The notes: generated by a model from the letters alone, not told the origin. DNA of 64,000 nt from Azospirillum thermophilum (GCF_003130795.1 NZ_CP029359.1:122822-186821), one strand, 5' to 3'. Shown: positions 26,305 to 35,720, counted from the first letter of the stretch. Translations and numbers: made by a program.

Positions 26305-27660
26305 TCAGGCGGGGACGATCGCCGCCCGGCCCGTTATTCCCCGCATGGCATTGCGGGTGTCGACGATCAGCGGAACGCCGTCGGCCAGCAGCCGGTAATC
26401 CACCGCATCATGGTCGGTGCAGATCAGGGCGGCGTCATAGCCGGCCAGACCGTCCGCCGTCAGCGGCACGCTTCGTCGGCCGGCGAAGCAGGAATGCTCC
26501 CGCGTCGGCGGGATCTGCGGGACATGGGGGTCGTGGTAATCGACCACCGCCCCCCGCCCCTCCAGCAGGTGCAGCAGCGCGAAGGCCGGGCTTTCCCGGA
26601 TGTCGTCCACGTTCTTCTTGTAGGCGAGCCCCAGCAGCAGGATGCGGCTGCCCTTCAGGCTCCGGGCGAAGCGGTCGTTCAGCGCGTTCTGCAGGGTCTG
26701 CGCGACATGGTCCGGCATGGCGGAGTTGACCTCGCCCGCCAGTTCGATGAAGCGGGTGTTGATGTCGTATTCCCGCGCCTTCCAGGTCAGGTAGAAGGGG
26801 TCGATCGGGATGCAGTGGCCGCCCAGCCCCGGCCCCGGATAGAAGGGCATGAAGCCGAAGGGCTTGCTCTTGGCCGCCTCGATGACCTCCCAGATATCGA
26901 TTCCCATGCGGGTGAAGACCAGCTTCAGCTCGTTGACGAGCGCGATGTTGACCGATCGGAAGATGTTCTCGGTCAGCTTGACGGCCTCCGCCACCTGGGC
27001 GGAACCGACCGGCACCACCTGCGACACCACCTTGGCGTAGAGCGCGCAGGCGATCCGCCCGGCGTCGGCGCCGACGCCGCCGACCACCTTCGGGATGGTC
27101 CGGGTGGAAAAGCTGCGGTTGCCGGGATCCTCCCGTTCGGGCGAATAGGCCAGGAAGAAGTCCCGTCCGGCGACGAGCCCGCTGCGCTCCAGGATCGGCT
27201 GCAGCACCTCCTGCGTGGTGCCAGGCCAGGTGGTGGATTCCAGGATGACGATCTGTCCCGGCCGCAGATGGGGGCGCAGTGCCTCCGCCGTCCGTTCCAC
27301 ATAGCCGAGATCCGGCTCGCGCTGCCTGGTCAGCGGCGTCGGCACGCAGATGATCACCGCATCGGCATCCGCCAGATCCACCATCTCGCAGGTCGCCTGC
27401 AGGCGCCCCGAGGCGACCAGGCCGGGCAGGGGGGAGGCATCGATATGGGCGATGTAGCAGCGGCCGGCGTTGAGCTGTTCGCTCTTGGTCCGGTCGATGT
27501 CGTAGCCGATGCTGCGGAACCCGGCCTGCCCGAAGGCCAGGAGCAGCGGCAGACCGACATAGCCGAGGCCGATCACGCCGACCACAGCCTCCCCGGACTC
27601 GATCTTCGCGATCAGGTCGTCGGGGGAGACGGGCGGGAGGGATGTGTCGTGAACGTGCAA
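26305..27660 (-). CDS. UDP-N-acetylhexosamine 6-dehydrogenase (WbpA/WecC type)
   Basis: Nucleotide-sugar dehydrogenase of 451 residues. It oxidises C6 of a UDP-HexNAc to the uronate with two NAD. The NAD motif GLGYVG is at 31-36, CVPTPL at 105-110, STTWPGTT at 142-149 and the catalytic Cys283 in GLGGHCIPIDP. FGFMPFYPGPG just before the Cys is typical of UDP-GlcNAc or UDP-ManNAc dehydrogenases rather than Ugd. I propose the TTG at 27660 as the start: GGAAAGG sits nine bases upstream and the protein begins shortly before the NAD domain. A longer frame to 27777 is Arg-rich and unlike the family. It converges with parB. Confidence 0.85.
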   Translation of the reverse strand: MHVHDTSLPPVSPDDLIAKIESGEAVVGVIGLGYVGLPLLLAFGQAGFRSIGYDIDRTKSEQLNAGRCYIAHIDASPLPGLVASGRLQATCEMVDLADADAVIICVPTPLTRQREPDLGYVERTAEALRPHLRPGQIVILESTTWPGTTQEVLQPILERSGLVAGRDFFLAYSPEREDPGNRSFSTRTIPKVVGGVGADAGRIACALYAKVVSQVVPVGSAQVAEAVKLTENIFRSVNIALVNELKLVFTRMGIDIWEVIEAAKSKPFGFMPFYPGPGLGGHCIPIDPFYLTWKAREYDINTRFIELAGEVNSAMPDHVAQTLQNALNDRFARSLKGSRILLLGLAYKKNVDDIRESPAFALLHLLEGRGAVVDYHDPHVPQIPPTREHSCFAGRRSVPLTADGLAGYDAALICTDHDAVDYRLLADGVPLIVDTRNAMRGITGRAAIVPA

Positions 27661-28541
27661 GTGCCGTAACCTTTCCGTTCTGACGCTCCGGACAGGAGCC
27701 GGGAGACCGAAGGGCGGGCGCTGTCCGGATCGAACGGTTCCGTTATCCCATGTCCGATCGAAGGACCGCAATCTCACCGGGCGCGGCCACCATCCTGAGG
27801 AGAGCGGGGCAGGTCACGGGACGCCGCATGGCTCCCCCGCCGGCGAGGGGCGGAACGCCTCGTCGGTCTGATGATCGTCACTGCTGCCGTCCGATCGAGG
27901 CATCGGCATGACCGGGCCCGCCGTGCCGCAACGACAGGATACGGATGCTGCAATTTCATCTCCTCCCGCGCGCACCCGGTTCCGGGGACCTCATGCAACG
28001 GCGCATCTGCGGGACCAGCCGGACGAACGGACCGCCACACGGCTCCCGTGTCAATGCCGATCGCTTGGCAGGAAACACCGGAACGGCCGGCGGAGGGCAG
28101 GGTGCCGGCGGCAGCCTGTCTTTCGCCGCATCGGCTCCCGTCAGGTCCGGAGGGGCGGAGCGTATGTTTTCCGCCGCCCTTGCCGACGCCGTGCCTGCCC
28201 GTTAAGCTCTCCCCGTCATCGTCCGGACGTGTACCGCCATCCCATTTTCCCGGTCCGGTGCCGGCTTTCATCCTGCGGCCCCTTTTCTCTCTCACCGTGC
28301 ACTCCCCGCACAACGGACGTCCGCGAACGATCGCCGCCAAGCCGTTGAAGCAGAAGTGAAAGAATGGAGACGGCACCGTTGTGCGGCCGGGGGATCCTGC
28401 ACAACGCGCACAAAGACGCCGTGCGACCCCGGACGGGACGACGCGGCAGGAGGACGCGGATGGAAGATGCGGACGGAAGACGGGAACCGGAAGCCTTGCT
28501 ATGGTCCGGCGACTCCACGCCTCTCCAACCTCACCCTCCGG
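27661..28541. other. Long intergenic region with repeated GCACAAC motif
   Basis: About 880 bases with no gene I can support. Open frames here have poor codon character and no recognisable domain. It presumably holds divergent promoters for the dehydrogenase and the TPR glycosyltransferase. CCGCACAACGG at 28306-28316 is repeated in perfect inverted form at 28376-28386. GTTGTGC (28378-28384) also pairs with GCACAAC at 28399-28405, a 7-base stem. These could be regulator sites or alternative hairpins. Confidence 0.5.
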
Positions 28542-30236
28542 ATGACCGACACGCCGACCGCTCCGCAAGAGGCCGACCTGCTGATCGGGCAGGGGATCCA
28601 CTGCCTGGAGGCCGGACGCTACCCCGAAGCGGCGGCGTTGTTCCGCAGGACCCGGGCCCTGCGCGGGGCGGCGGAGGACTGCTACCATCTCGGTCTCGCA
28701 CTCCACTGGCTGGAGCAGAGGCAAGAGGCGATGGCCGCCTACCGGCAGGCCATCTCGCTGCGGCCGGATTTCCCCGAAGCGCTCGGCAATCTGGGTATCC
28801 TGCTGAAGGAGATGCACCGCCTGGGCGAGGCGGCGGCGGTCCTGCGCCGTGCCCTGACGATCCGCCCCGACCATGTCGAGGCCCTGTCAAACCTGGGCCT
28901 GGACCTGCAGGCCGAGGATCGTGCGGCCGAGGCGGCGGCCGTCTTCCGTAAGGCGCTTGCCCTGCGGCCCGGCTCTGCGGAGCTCCTCTACAACCTCGCC
29001 CGCGCACAGGAAGACCGGAGATCCTATGACGAGGCCGCAGCCGCCGCGCGGCGGGCCGCGGCGCTACGGCCCGATTATGCCGAGGCCTGGTCGTTGCTGG
29101 GCACCGTGCTGGGCAATCAGGAAAAGTTGCCGCACGCCCTGGCGGCTTACCGTGTGGCGCTCACCCTGCGCCCGGATCTTCCGAAGGTGCTGTGCAACCT
29201 CGCCAAAATCCTTCAGGAGAAGGGCGCCCTGGAGCAGGCAATCCGGGTCTACGGCCGGTCCCTGCACAGCCAGCCCGACCTCCCGGAAGCCCACTGGAAC
29301 CTGTCGCTGGCCCTGCTGCTGAAGGGCGAGTTGGAGCGGGGGTGGGAGGAGTATGAGTGGCGGTGGCGCCGGCCGTCCTTCCAGAAGGCCGGCCCCCGCT
29401 TCACCCAGCCGCAATGGCGTGGCGAGTTCGGACAGGGGCGCACCCTGCTCATCCATGCAGAGCAGGGGTTCGGTGACTCCATCCAGTTCATCCGCTATGT
29501 CGGAGCGATCCTGCTCCACGGCTGGCGGGTGGTGGTGGAACTGCCGCGCCCCCTGCTGCGCCTGTTCTCGACCATCCCCGGCATCGCTCTGGTGGCGGCC
29601 GGAGACCCGCTGCCCCCTTTCGATGCCCACTGCCCGATGCTGAGCCTGCCGCTCGCCTTCGGCACCGGTCCCGGCACCATCCCGGCCCCCATCCCCTATC
29701 TCGCCGCCGAGCCGGAGCGGGCCGCCCTCTGGCGGGACAGGCTGCCGCCGCGGCCGCCCGGCGGTATCCGGGTGGGGGTGGTCTGGCAGGGCAACCCGCA
29801 GGGGACGGTCGACCGCGGCCGCTCCTATCCGCTGGCCAGCCTGGCGCCGCTTGCCCGCCTGCCCGGCGTCCGGCTGGTCAGCCTGCAGAAGACCCACGGG
29901 CTCGACCAGCTCGGCCGGTTGCCGCCGGGCATGGAGGTCGCCTCCCCCGGCCCCGGCTTCGACGAAGGCCCCGACGCGTTTCTCGACACTGCGGCGGCGA
30001 TGGCCGGGCTCGACCTGATCGTCTCCTCCGATACCTCGGTCGCCCACCTCGCCGGCGCCCTGGGGCGGCCGGTCTGGGTTGCTCTGAAGGCGGTGCCGGA
30101 CTGGCGGTGGCAACTGACGGGGGAACGAAGCCCGTGGTATCCGACCATGCGGCTGTTCCGCCAGGGGTTGCAGGGGGACTGGGAGGATGTCTTCCGCCGC
30201 ATGGCGGCGGAGCTCGCCCGTCTGCTGCCCGGCTGA
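28542..30236 (+). CDS. TPR protein with GT9-like glycosyltransferase domain
   Basis: Protein of 564 residues. Residues about 10-290 hold seven or so TPR units of 34 residues (for example AAVLRRALTIRPDHVEALSNLG). The C-terminal 260 residues form a heptosyltransferase-like GT-B domain with LLIHAEQGFGDSIQFIRY, VGVVWQGNP and the donor loop LIVSSDTSVAHLAGALGRPVWV. This fusion is common in alphaproteobacteria, where TPRs are thought to bind protein or glycan acceptors. The ATG at 28542 starts just before the first TPR; upstream sequence in frame does not look coding. It converges with the TVP38-type gene, and GACACCC/GGGTGTC (30235-30268) could form a terminator hairpin without a T-run. Confidence 0.82.
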   Translation: MTDTPTAPQEADLLIGQGIHCLEAGRYPEAAALFRRTRALRGAAEDCYHLGLALHWLEQRQEAMAAYRQAISLRPDFPEALGNLGILLKEMHRLGEAAAVLRRALTIRPDHVEALSNLGLDLQAEDRAAEAAAVFRKALALRPGSAELLYNLARAQEDRRSYDEAAAAARRAAALRPDYAEAWSLLGTVLGNQEKLPHALAAYRVALTLRPDLPKVLCNLAKILQEKGALEQAIRVYGRSLHSQPDLPEAHWNLSLALLLKGELERGWEEYEWRWRRPSFQKAGPRFTQPQWRGEFGQGRTLLIHAEQGFGDSIQFIRYVGAILLHGWRVVVELPRPLLRLFSTIPGIALVAAGDPLPPFDAHCPMLSLPLAFGTGPGTIPAPIPYLAAEPERAALWRDRLPPRPPGGIRVGVVWQGNPQGTVDRGRSYPLASLAPLARLPGVRLVSLQKTHGLDQLGRLPPGMEVASPGPGFDEGPDAFLDTAAAMAGLDLIVSSDTSVAHLAGALGRPVWVALKAVPDWRWQLTGERSPWYPTMRLFRQGLQGDWEDVFRRMAAELARLLPG

Positions 30237-30270
30237 CACCCCATCCCGGAAGCCGGCAGTCGGGTGTCGG

Positions 30271-30948
30271 TCAGGCCGCTCCGTCGTCGCCGGCGTCGCG
30301 CAGCCGCGGCAGCAGCTTCGGCAGGGCGCTCGACAGGATCAGGGTGGCGATCCCCAGGGCGGTCGGCAGCATCCAGTCGGGTTTGCCGTCCATCAGATGG
30401 TCGCTCGCCGCGCCGAACTGGACGAAGGCCACGGTCATCGGCAGTTGCCCGATCAGCGAGCCGACGGCATAGGGGGCGAGGCGGACGCGCGTCAGCCCCA
30501 GCGCATAGTTCACCGCCGTGTGCGGCAGGACCGGCACCAGCCGCAACGTCGCCACGGCCCGCCAGCCTCCCTGCTCGATCCGCTGGACAAGGCGGCCGAA
30601 GCGCGCCATGTCACCCGGCGACAACAGGCCGTTGTTGATGTAGCGGGCGATCAGGAAGCCGGTCACCGCGCCCAGGACGCTGCCGGCGGCAGCCAGCATC
30701 CCGCCCCACCAGACGCCGAAGATCAGCCCCGCGACCATCGCCATGGCCGAACGCGGCAGGAACAGCAGGCTGGCCACGATGTGGAACAGCAGGAACAGCA
30801 GGGGAGCGGCACTGTGATGGCGCAGGATGTCCTGCAGGCTGGCGATGTCTGGACCGCCCCGCAGCAGCCAGACCGCCGCCCCGCCGACGAGGGCGAGCGC
30901 CAGCAGGATCTGCCCTGCGGTCCGCAGGCTGGAAAGCGAAGGCTGCAT
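30271..30948 (-). CDS. TVP38/TMEM64 (DedA-like) membrane protein
   Basis: Integral membrane protein of 225 residues with several hydrophobic segments. The family core appears as LLFHIVASLLFLPRSAMAMV, a Gly-rich loop VWWGGMLAAAGSVLGAVTGF, and RLVPVLPHTAVNYALGLTRV. These match the VTT/SNARE-associated domain of TVP38 and DedA proteins. Family members are linked to lipid scrambling or undecaprenyl-phosphate recycling. A role in recycling glycan carrier lipid would fit this replicon, but that is inference. It is convergent with the TPR glycosyltransferase. Confidence 0.82.
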   Translation of the reverse strand: MQPSLSSLRTAGQILLALALVGGAAVWLLRGGPDIASLQDILRHHSAAPLLFLLFHIVASLLFLPRSAMAMVAGLIFGVWWGGMLAAAGSVLGAVTGFLIARYINNGLLSPGDMARFGRLVQRIEQGGWRAVATLRLVPVLPHTAVNYALGLTRVRLAPYAVGSLIGQLPMTVAFVQFGAASDHLMDGKPDWMLPTALGIATLILSSALPKLLPRLRDAGDDGAA

Positions 30949-31081
30949 GTTCTCCCGACCCTGGGTTCGCTTGGGGGCGCTGGAGTTCCCCCGGCATTGC
31001 GGCGATTATGTCTGCCCCTTTCCGCCCGCCGTCAACCGTCCCTCCGGGTATGGGTGGTCCGCCCGCCGCCGGAAGGGCCGG

Positions 31082-32116
31082 TCACCCGCCGTCCGGCGGC
31101 CCGTCCCGGCCGGCAGAGAAGACGAGCTCGCTGACGTTGCGCCGCCACAGCTCGGCATCGCGGATATAGCGACGGGCGACGTCCGCGTTCTTGTGGCGGG
31201 TCTGGCGCATGATGTCGTGGAGTTGGGCATCCTGGTTGGCCGCTGCGGTGGCGAGACCGGCACGCAGGCTGTGGCCGGCGAACCTGGCGGGATCGTAGCC
31301 GGCCCGGGCGGCGGCGGCCTTGACGATGCGCGCCACCGCCTGCCCGGCCAGCCGGCCGCGGTCCGGCCGCAGCGTGCCGCCGCCGTCGGCCTGGAAGAAG
31401 AGCGGCCCCGGCCCCTCCCCCCGCAGCTCCAGCCAAGCGCGCATTGCGGCGACGACATCGATCGCCGGCACGGGCGAGCCGTAGACCGCGACGGTCTGCC
31501 CGCCGCCCTGCTGGTCTGTCTTGGAGCGGCGGATCGTCACCGTCACGCCGCGATCGTGGAACTCCAGGTCGTCGCGGTCGAGCGCGACGATCTCGCTGCG
31601 CCGCAGGGCGCCGCCGAAGCCGAGCAGGATCACGGCGCGGTCGCGGACGCCCTTGGGCGTGCCGGGCAGGCTGTCCACCATGCGGATGAGGATGTCCGGC
31701 AGGATCGGCGCGGCGACGCGCGTCGGCCGGCGCCCCTTGCTGCGGGCGATGCCCTCCAGCACGGAGCGGATGAGATAGTGCTGCCGGTCGATCGGCACCC
31801 CGACCGCGCGGTGGGCTGCGACGATCGCCCCGAGATGGACCTCCAGCGTGGCGACGCTCAGCCGCTCCGCCGCCTTGGCGAGATAGAGGGCGACGACTTG
31901 CGGGTCGCCGGCCAGCGGCAGAAAGCCCAGCTCGCGGCACCAGATGGTGTAGGCCGACCAGGCCGAGCGATAGGTGGCGATGGTGTTGAAGGCACGGGCC
32001 CGGTTCGCGAAGGCGGCGGCCCGGGCGGCGATGTCGCGGACCGCCTCGGCCCGGTCGCCGGGCACCTCCAGGCTGCCGAACAGGCCGGTCTCCACCACGA
32101 TCACGTCGGCGGCCAT
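31082..32116 (-). CDS. Tyrosine site-specific recombinase
   Basis: XerC/D-like integrase of 344 residues. The N-terminal SAM-like DNA-binding domain covers about 25-125 (TIATYRSAWSAYTIWCRELG). The catalytic domain has Arg172/Arg173 (GALRRSEIV), Lys199 (RRSKTD), His282 and Arg285 (GHSLRAGL), His308 (TRHKNAD) and the nucleophile Tyr317 (ARRYIRD). All catalytic residues are present, so it should be active. It lies between parAB and repA, where such enzymes commonly resolve plasmid multimers. No excisionase or phage genes are nearby, which argues against a simple prophage. Confidence 0.9.
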   Translation of the reverse strand: MAADVIVVETGLFGSLEVPGDRAEAVRDIAARAAAFANRARAFNTIATYRSAWSAYTIWCRELGFLPLAGDPQVVALYLAKAAERLSVATLEVHLGAIVAAHRAVGVPIDRQHYLIRSVLEGIARSKGRRPTRVAAPILPDILIRMVDSLPGTPKGVRDRAVILLGFGGALRRSEIVALDRDDLEFHDRGVTVTIRRSKTDQQGGGQTVAVYGSPVPAIDVVAAMRAWLELRGEGPGPLFFQADGGGTLRPDRGRLAGQAVARIVKAAAARAGYDPARFAGHSLRAGLATAAANQDAQLHDIMRQTRHKNADVARRYIRDAELWRRNVSELVFSAGRDGPPDGG

Positions 32117-32135
32117 CTCACACTCCGGTCTTGCG

Positions 32136-32182
32136 GGGCTCGGCAGCCCCTATGCCTCATAGACTTTATTATCGTGCATAGC
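32136..32182 (-). promoter_or_regulatory. Integrase upstream region with hairpin and inverted repeat
   Basis: GGGGC and GCCCC arms around TCGGCA make a hairpin at 32136-32151 in the presumed leader of the integrase message. Just beyond it, CTATGC (32151-32156) and GCATAG (32177-32182) are inverted around an AT-rich core. The second pair could be a regulator site or a recombination core for the adjacent recombinase. Confidence 0.4.
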
Positions 32183-32382
32183 TGATCCGGCACGCAAGCC
32201 GCAGATGGATGCGGCGAATGCGCCCCCTTTCAGAGGACTCCACTCAAAGAAGTTTAATCCGGCTTTAGTATTATCTCGTGTCCCGGGCATGGCAGGCAGG
32301 CGGACGCGCGACAGCCCGCCGCCGCAGGATGGCAGCGGCGGGGCGATGTCGTTGCGGAGGTCCGGAAAGAGCCGGCGAGCCT

Positions 32383-33645
32383 TCAGCCGAGGCCCGGCGG
32401 AGGGAGCGGGGCGCCGGTGGCAAGCGCTGTGAGAAGGGCATCATGGGCCGGCAGGCAGCGCCGGGCCAGGTCGTAGCGCTCGACCACCAGCCGGCGCGCC
32501 CGCTCGCGGATGGCGGCACTACCCTGGGGATCGTCGAGTGCCCGTTCCACCGCGTGGACCAGGGCGGAGCGGTCGAAGAAGTCGGCCAGCAGCCCGGTCT
32601 CTCCGTCGCTGATCGCCTCCATCACAGGAGCAGTCGCCGACCCCACGACGAGACAGCCGGCCGCCATTGCCTCCAGCATCGACCAGGAGAGGACGAAGGG
32701 GTAGGTCAGGTAGACATGCGCGGAGGAGACCCGCAGGATCGTCAGGAAGCGGTCATAGGGCACCTTGCCGAGGAAATGCACGCGGTCCGGATCCAGCCGC
32801 GCCCCGACCTCCTGCAGCATCACCTCGCGCCAGCTATGGCCGTCGGGAGCGCGCCGGCCATAGCTGACGTCATCGCCGCCGACGATCACCACATGGGTAC
32901 GGGGCCGGCGGGCCAGCAGGTCCGGCAGGGCGCGCATGAAGACGTGGAAGCCGCGGTAGGGCTCCAGGTTGCGGGCGACATAGGTGATCACCTCGTCCTT
33001 GCGCGACAGAGTGATGCCGCGCTCCGGCAGCATGAGGACGGCGGCCGGATCGGGGGTGACCACATCGGTGTCGATGCCGTCGAACAGCACGCTGATGCGC
33101 CCCCGCACCAGCTCCGGAAACTGGGCGTGCTGCCAGCGGGTGGGTGTGATCCCCCAGTCGGTCGAGGCAAGGCTGAGCAGATGCGTGGCGTTGCGCGTGC
33201 GGGCGCGCAGGGCGTCGTCGAAGCTGCTGGGAAACTCCGGGTCGAAGCCGACGTCGGCTCCCTCCGCCCGGTAATAGAACTCGTAGAAGTTCAGCAGCTT
33301 GCTGTCGGGAAACACGTCCTTCAGATAGAGAGACTCCCCCCAGCCGGCATGAGCGCAGATCACGTCGGGGACGAAGCCGCGACGTTTCAGCTCCAACCCG
33401 GCCCGGACCAGCGCTTGGCCGCGGCGGACCGCACCTTCGACGCCGCGCAGATAGGGGTGGGTCTCCGGCGAGCCATCCTTGGGAGACGGGTAGCCCAGCA
33501 CCGTCACCCCTGGCGGAACGGGGCGGCCCTTCAGGTTGGCCGCATCACCGATTCCGACGACCTCGTTTGCCGGATCCATCGCCTTGTAGCGGGCGAGATG
33601 CTTGTACTGGCCCGGGAAGTTCTGGTGGATGAAGAGCAGGCGCAT
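32383..33645 (-). CDS. Glycosyltransferase family 4
   Basis: GT-B enzyme of 420 residues. It opens with RLLFIHQNFPGQYKHLARY, and the N-terminal domain has DVICAHAGWGESLYLKD. The C-terminal domain has SVLFDGIDTDVV, YVARNLEPYRGFHVFMRALP, and VYLTYPFVLSWSMLEAMAAG carrying the donor-site Glu. These are typical of a subgroup of bacterial GT4 proteins. It is divergent from the low-GC gene at 33898, with two iterons in the gap between them. Sugar and acceptor are unknown. Confidence 0.87.
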   Translation of the reverse strand: MRLLFIHQNFPGQYKHLARYKAMDPANEVVGIGDAANLKGRPVPPGVTVLGYPSPKDGSPETHPYLRGVEGAVRRGQALVRAGLELKRRGFVPDVICAHAGWGESLYLKDVFPDSKLLNFYEFYYRAEGADVGFDPEFPSSFDDALRARTRNATHLLSLASTDWGITPTRWQHAQFPELVRGRISVLFDGIDTDVVTPDPAAVLMLPERGITLSRKDEVITYVARNLEPYRGFHVFMRALPDLLARRPRTHVVIVGGDDVSYGRRAPDGHSWREVMLQEVGARLDPDRVHFLGKVPYDRFLTILRVSSAHVYLTYPFVLSWSMLEAMAAGCLVVGSATAPVMEAISDGETGLLADFFDRSALVHAVERALDDPQGSAAIRERARRLVVERYDLARRCLPAHDALLTALATGAPLPPPGLG

Positions 33646-33712
33646 CGGATGGCTTCAGCTGGGGTGGTGCTGGGAAATCGGCCGTGCACCCTACCATGCG
33701 GATGGTCTCTGC

Positions 33713-33759
33713 CTGGAATGTTGTCGCGAGGTAGTCCGGAGTTTGGAGTCTTGTCGCGG
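33713..33759. repeat. Left iteron pair
   Basis: Two copies of the iteron seen upstream of repA: CTGGAATGTTGTCGCG at 33713-33728 and TTTGGAGTCTTGTCGCGG at 33742-33759. Both point the same way and differ in the two bases that also vary among the right-hand copies. They lie 2 kb from the main origin block, beyond the end of repA and the low-GC gene. Confidence 0.8.
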
Positions 33760-33897
33760 CCCGTTTCCTCTGTCCTGGCGGGTCATATGTCGGCGCGCTC
33801 CCAAAAGAGTTAGCTCATGTGGCTATGGCATCCTTGCATTATCTCATGGTAAGTTTTTCTCAATCGAAGAAAAAATGGAAGATACTGGAGAAAGCAA

Positions 33898-34713
33898 ATG
33901 GATATGAGAAAATACAGGAAGATGCGCACTGCAGGAGACCGCAGAAGACTTGAGTGGTACGGCGAAAAAATATTCAGCCAATCAGATGAAGATGGGATAA
34001 TTTCAGAAATATTCCGCAGGATAGGCTGCAAAAATAAGGTGTTCGTTGAATTTGGCTCTGAGGTCGGAACAGAGAATAATACGCGGAATTTGCTGGAATC
34101 CGGCTGGTCTGGCCTATGGATCGAGGGCAACCCCGATTATGCGAAGAGTATAAGGTGGAACTTTCGTGACAAGATATCAGAAAAAATTTTGATGTTTTCA
34201 GAAGCTTACGTTGATGTTCAGAATATAAATTCCATCATAGAAGAAAATGGAATATCGGGAGAGATTGATTTCCTTTCAATAGATATTGATGGAAACGACT
34301 ATCACGTCTTTGAAGCAATATCCGTTATAAACCCTAGAGTTGTATGTCTGGAGCATAATCACTGCTATACTCCATGTGCTGAGTACGTCATGCCATATAA
34401 CCCCGACTATCGCTGGAGTGCAGGACGGAGTGATTTTGGTGCGTCTCTGACTTCAATGGCGAAGCTTGCGGGCAGGAAGGGATACACACTTGTCGGCTGC
34501 TCGCTTTATGGAGCCAACGGCTTTTATGTCCGCAACGACCTGGTTGGGGATCACTTCACGGGCCCTTTTACTCCGGAGCGCCTCTTCAACCCGCTGGATT
34601 ACGAGAAGGTCGTAAACTTTCCGGTCCGTGGCGGCAAGCCGCAGGTCGGGAAACGCTGGATGGAGGCTGGATCTGGCTGGTGGGCGGTCGTACGGCGCTT
34701 GGTGCGTGGCTAA
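33898..34713 (+). CDS. Low-GC FkbM-like/class I methyltransferase-like protein
   Basis: Protein of 271 residues resembling orphan FkbM-type or methyltransferase-fold proteins. SQSDEDGIISEIFRRIG is followed by VFVEFGSEVGTENNTRNLL, which has the position of SAM motif I but lacks its usual GxGxG. IDFLSIDIDGNDYHVFE matches the acidic motif of FkbM proteins. The first 550 bases are only about 40% GC with many AT-rich codons, against roughly 70% around it; the last 200 bases are closer to the host. GGAG precedes the ATG. It is a recent acquisition sitting inside the replication region. Enzymatic activity is uncertain. Confidence 0.68.
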   Translation: MDMRKYRKMRTAGDRRRLEWYGEKIFSQSDEDGIISEIFRRIGCKNKVFVEFGSEVGTENNTRNLLESGWSGLWIEGNPDYAKSIRWNFRDKISEKILMFSEAYVDVQNINSIIEENGISGEIDFLSIDIDGNDYHVFEAISVINPRVVCLEHNHCYTPCAEYVMPYNPDYRWSAGRSDFGASLTSMAKLAGRKGYTLVGCSLYGANGFYVRNDLVGDHFTGPFTPERLFNPLDYEKVVNFPVRGGKPQVGKRWMEAGSGWWAVVRRLVRG

Positions 34714-34736
34714 GCTGTGCTGATCCCGTTGCTGGC

Positions 34737-35675
34737 TCAGCGCGTGAGCTGGGACAGCTTGCGTTCAGGGATCGGCGGGGGAGAGGGGTGGAGGACCAGA
34801 CCCTGTTCGTCCACCTCGACCCGTCCTTCGGGATAAACGGCAAGCGCCAATTGTAGCGCCTCGATGAAGCGCTTTCGAAAGTCGCGCAGGCGGCTGTAGC
34901 CGGCTCCGAACTGTTCGAACACGGCCGGCCATGTGATGGGGGTCGGCCGTGTCAGGCTGTGCAGTCGATAGGCGAGCCAGATGTAGATGTCGATGCTGGA
35001 ACTGTTGTTCTGGATGTGGCGCAGGGCCGGCTCCCAGATCGGCACGGGATGGGCTTTCAGTTCGCGGAAGAAGGCTTCGGACAGCAGGACGCGGTCTTCC
35101 CATAGCGTCCCCTGATGGGCATCCTCGCCCGAGGAGAAGTGGATGCCGCCCTTGACGATCGAATCCTTTTCGAACCCCACCCCGTGGGCCTCTTCCCAGG
35201 CGAAGGTCAGGTTGCAGGCCGCGATGCGAGAGGCCTGTTCGCGGATGTCGCGATAGGTCTGGCCGCCCACGGAGAGCCCCATCCGGTCGAGCCAATCGTG
35301 CATGCTGCGTCCCAGCTCGACCTCGCGGCTGTCGGTCTGGAGCGCCCGGGTCTGCAGGTAGAGCAGGATCATGCGTGCGCGGCTGCCGTAGGGTACACCG
35401 TAAAGCTTAAAGCCGCCGCCACGGATCGGCAGTCGACCGGGCTCGATCAGCAGACGAATCCGGTGGCCGCGCCGTTCCCAGGGCTGGTCATCCGGAAGCC
35501 TGCGATGGGGAAGGGCGGTCAGCGCGAAGCCAGAGTAGGTGATCCCCAGATCCTGCCGTTCTTCTTCCAGTACCGCGGCAGCGACATCGACCAGCGAGCG
35601 CTGTTCGGGACTGGTCTGCAGTGCTTTTGCCTGCTCCCGGCCGACTTGGCTGATCAGACGATGCAACTGGCCCAT
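34737..35675 (-). CDS. repA: Plasmid replication initiator, RepA family
   Basis: Protein of 312 residues matching plasmid-encoded RepA proteins of alphaproteobacteria. Recognisable stretches are PWERRGHRIRLLIEPGRLP, FKLYGVPYGSRARMILLYLQT and SIDIYIWLAYRLHSLTRPTPITW, the last being the winged-helix-like part. It would bind iterons and open the origin. It reads away from the main iteron block at 35750-36066, whose first copy abuts the repA promoter. The gene order repA, iterons and a separate parAB 8.5 kb away differs from the repABC operons of rhizobia. Confidence 0.88.
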   Translation of the reverse strand: MGQLHRLISQVGREQAKALQTSPEQRSLVDVAAAVLEEERQDLGITYSGFALTALPHRRLPDDQPWERRGHRIRLLIEPGRLPIRGGGFKLYGVPYGSRARMILLYLQTRALQTDSREVELGRSMHDWLDRMGLSVGGQTYRDIREQASRIAACNLTFAWEEAHGVGFEKDSIVKGGIHFSSGEDAHQGTLWEDRVLLSEAFFRELKAHPVPIWEPALRHIQNNSSSIDIYIWLAYRLHSLTRPTPITWPAVFEQFGAGYSRLRDFRKRFIEALQLALAVYPEGRVEVDEQGLVLHPSPPPIPERKLSQLTR

Positions 35676-35720
35676 TGCGCGCTGTTCTCGCCGTTTGTTC
35701 CAGGTTCATTTCTGTCTGCG

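Noticed and set aside
27774..28874. A minus-strand open frame in the 880-base gap
   Set aside because: It runs into the TPR gene on the opposite strand, its codon use is unlike neighbouring genes and it has no motif.
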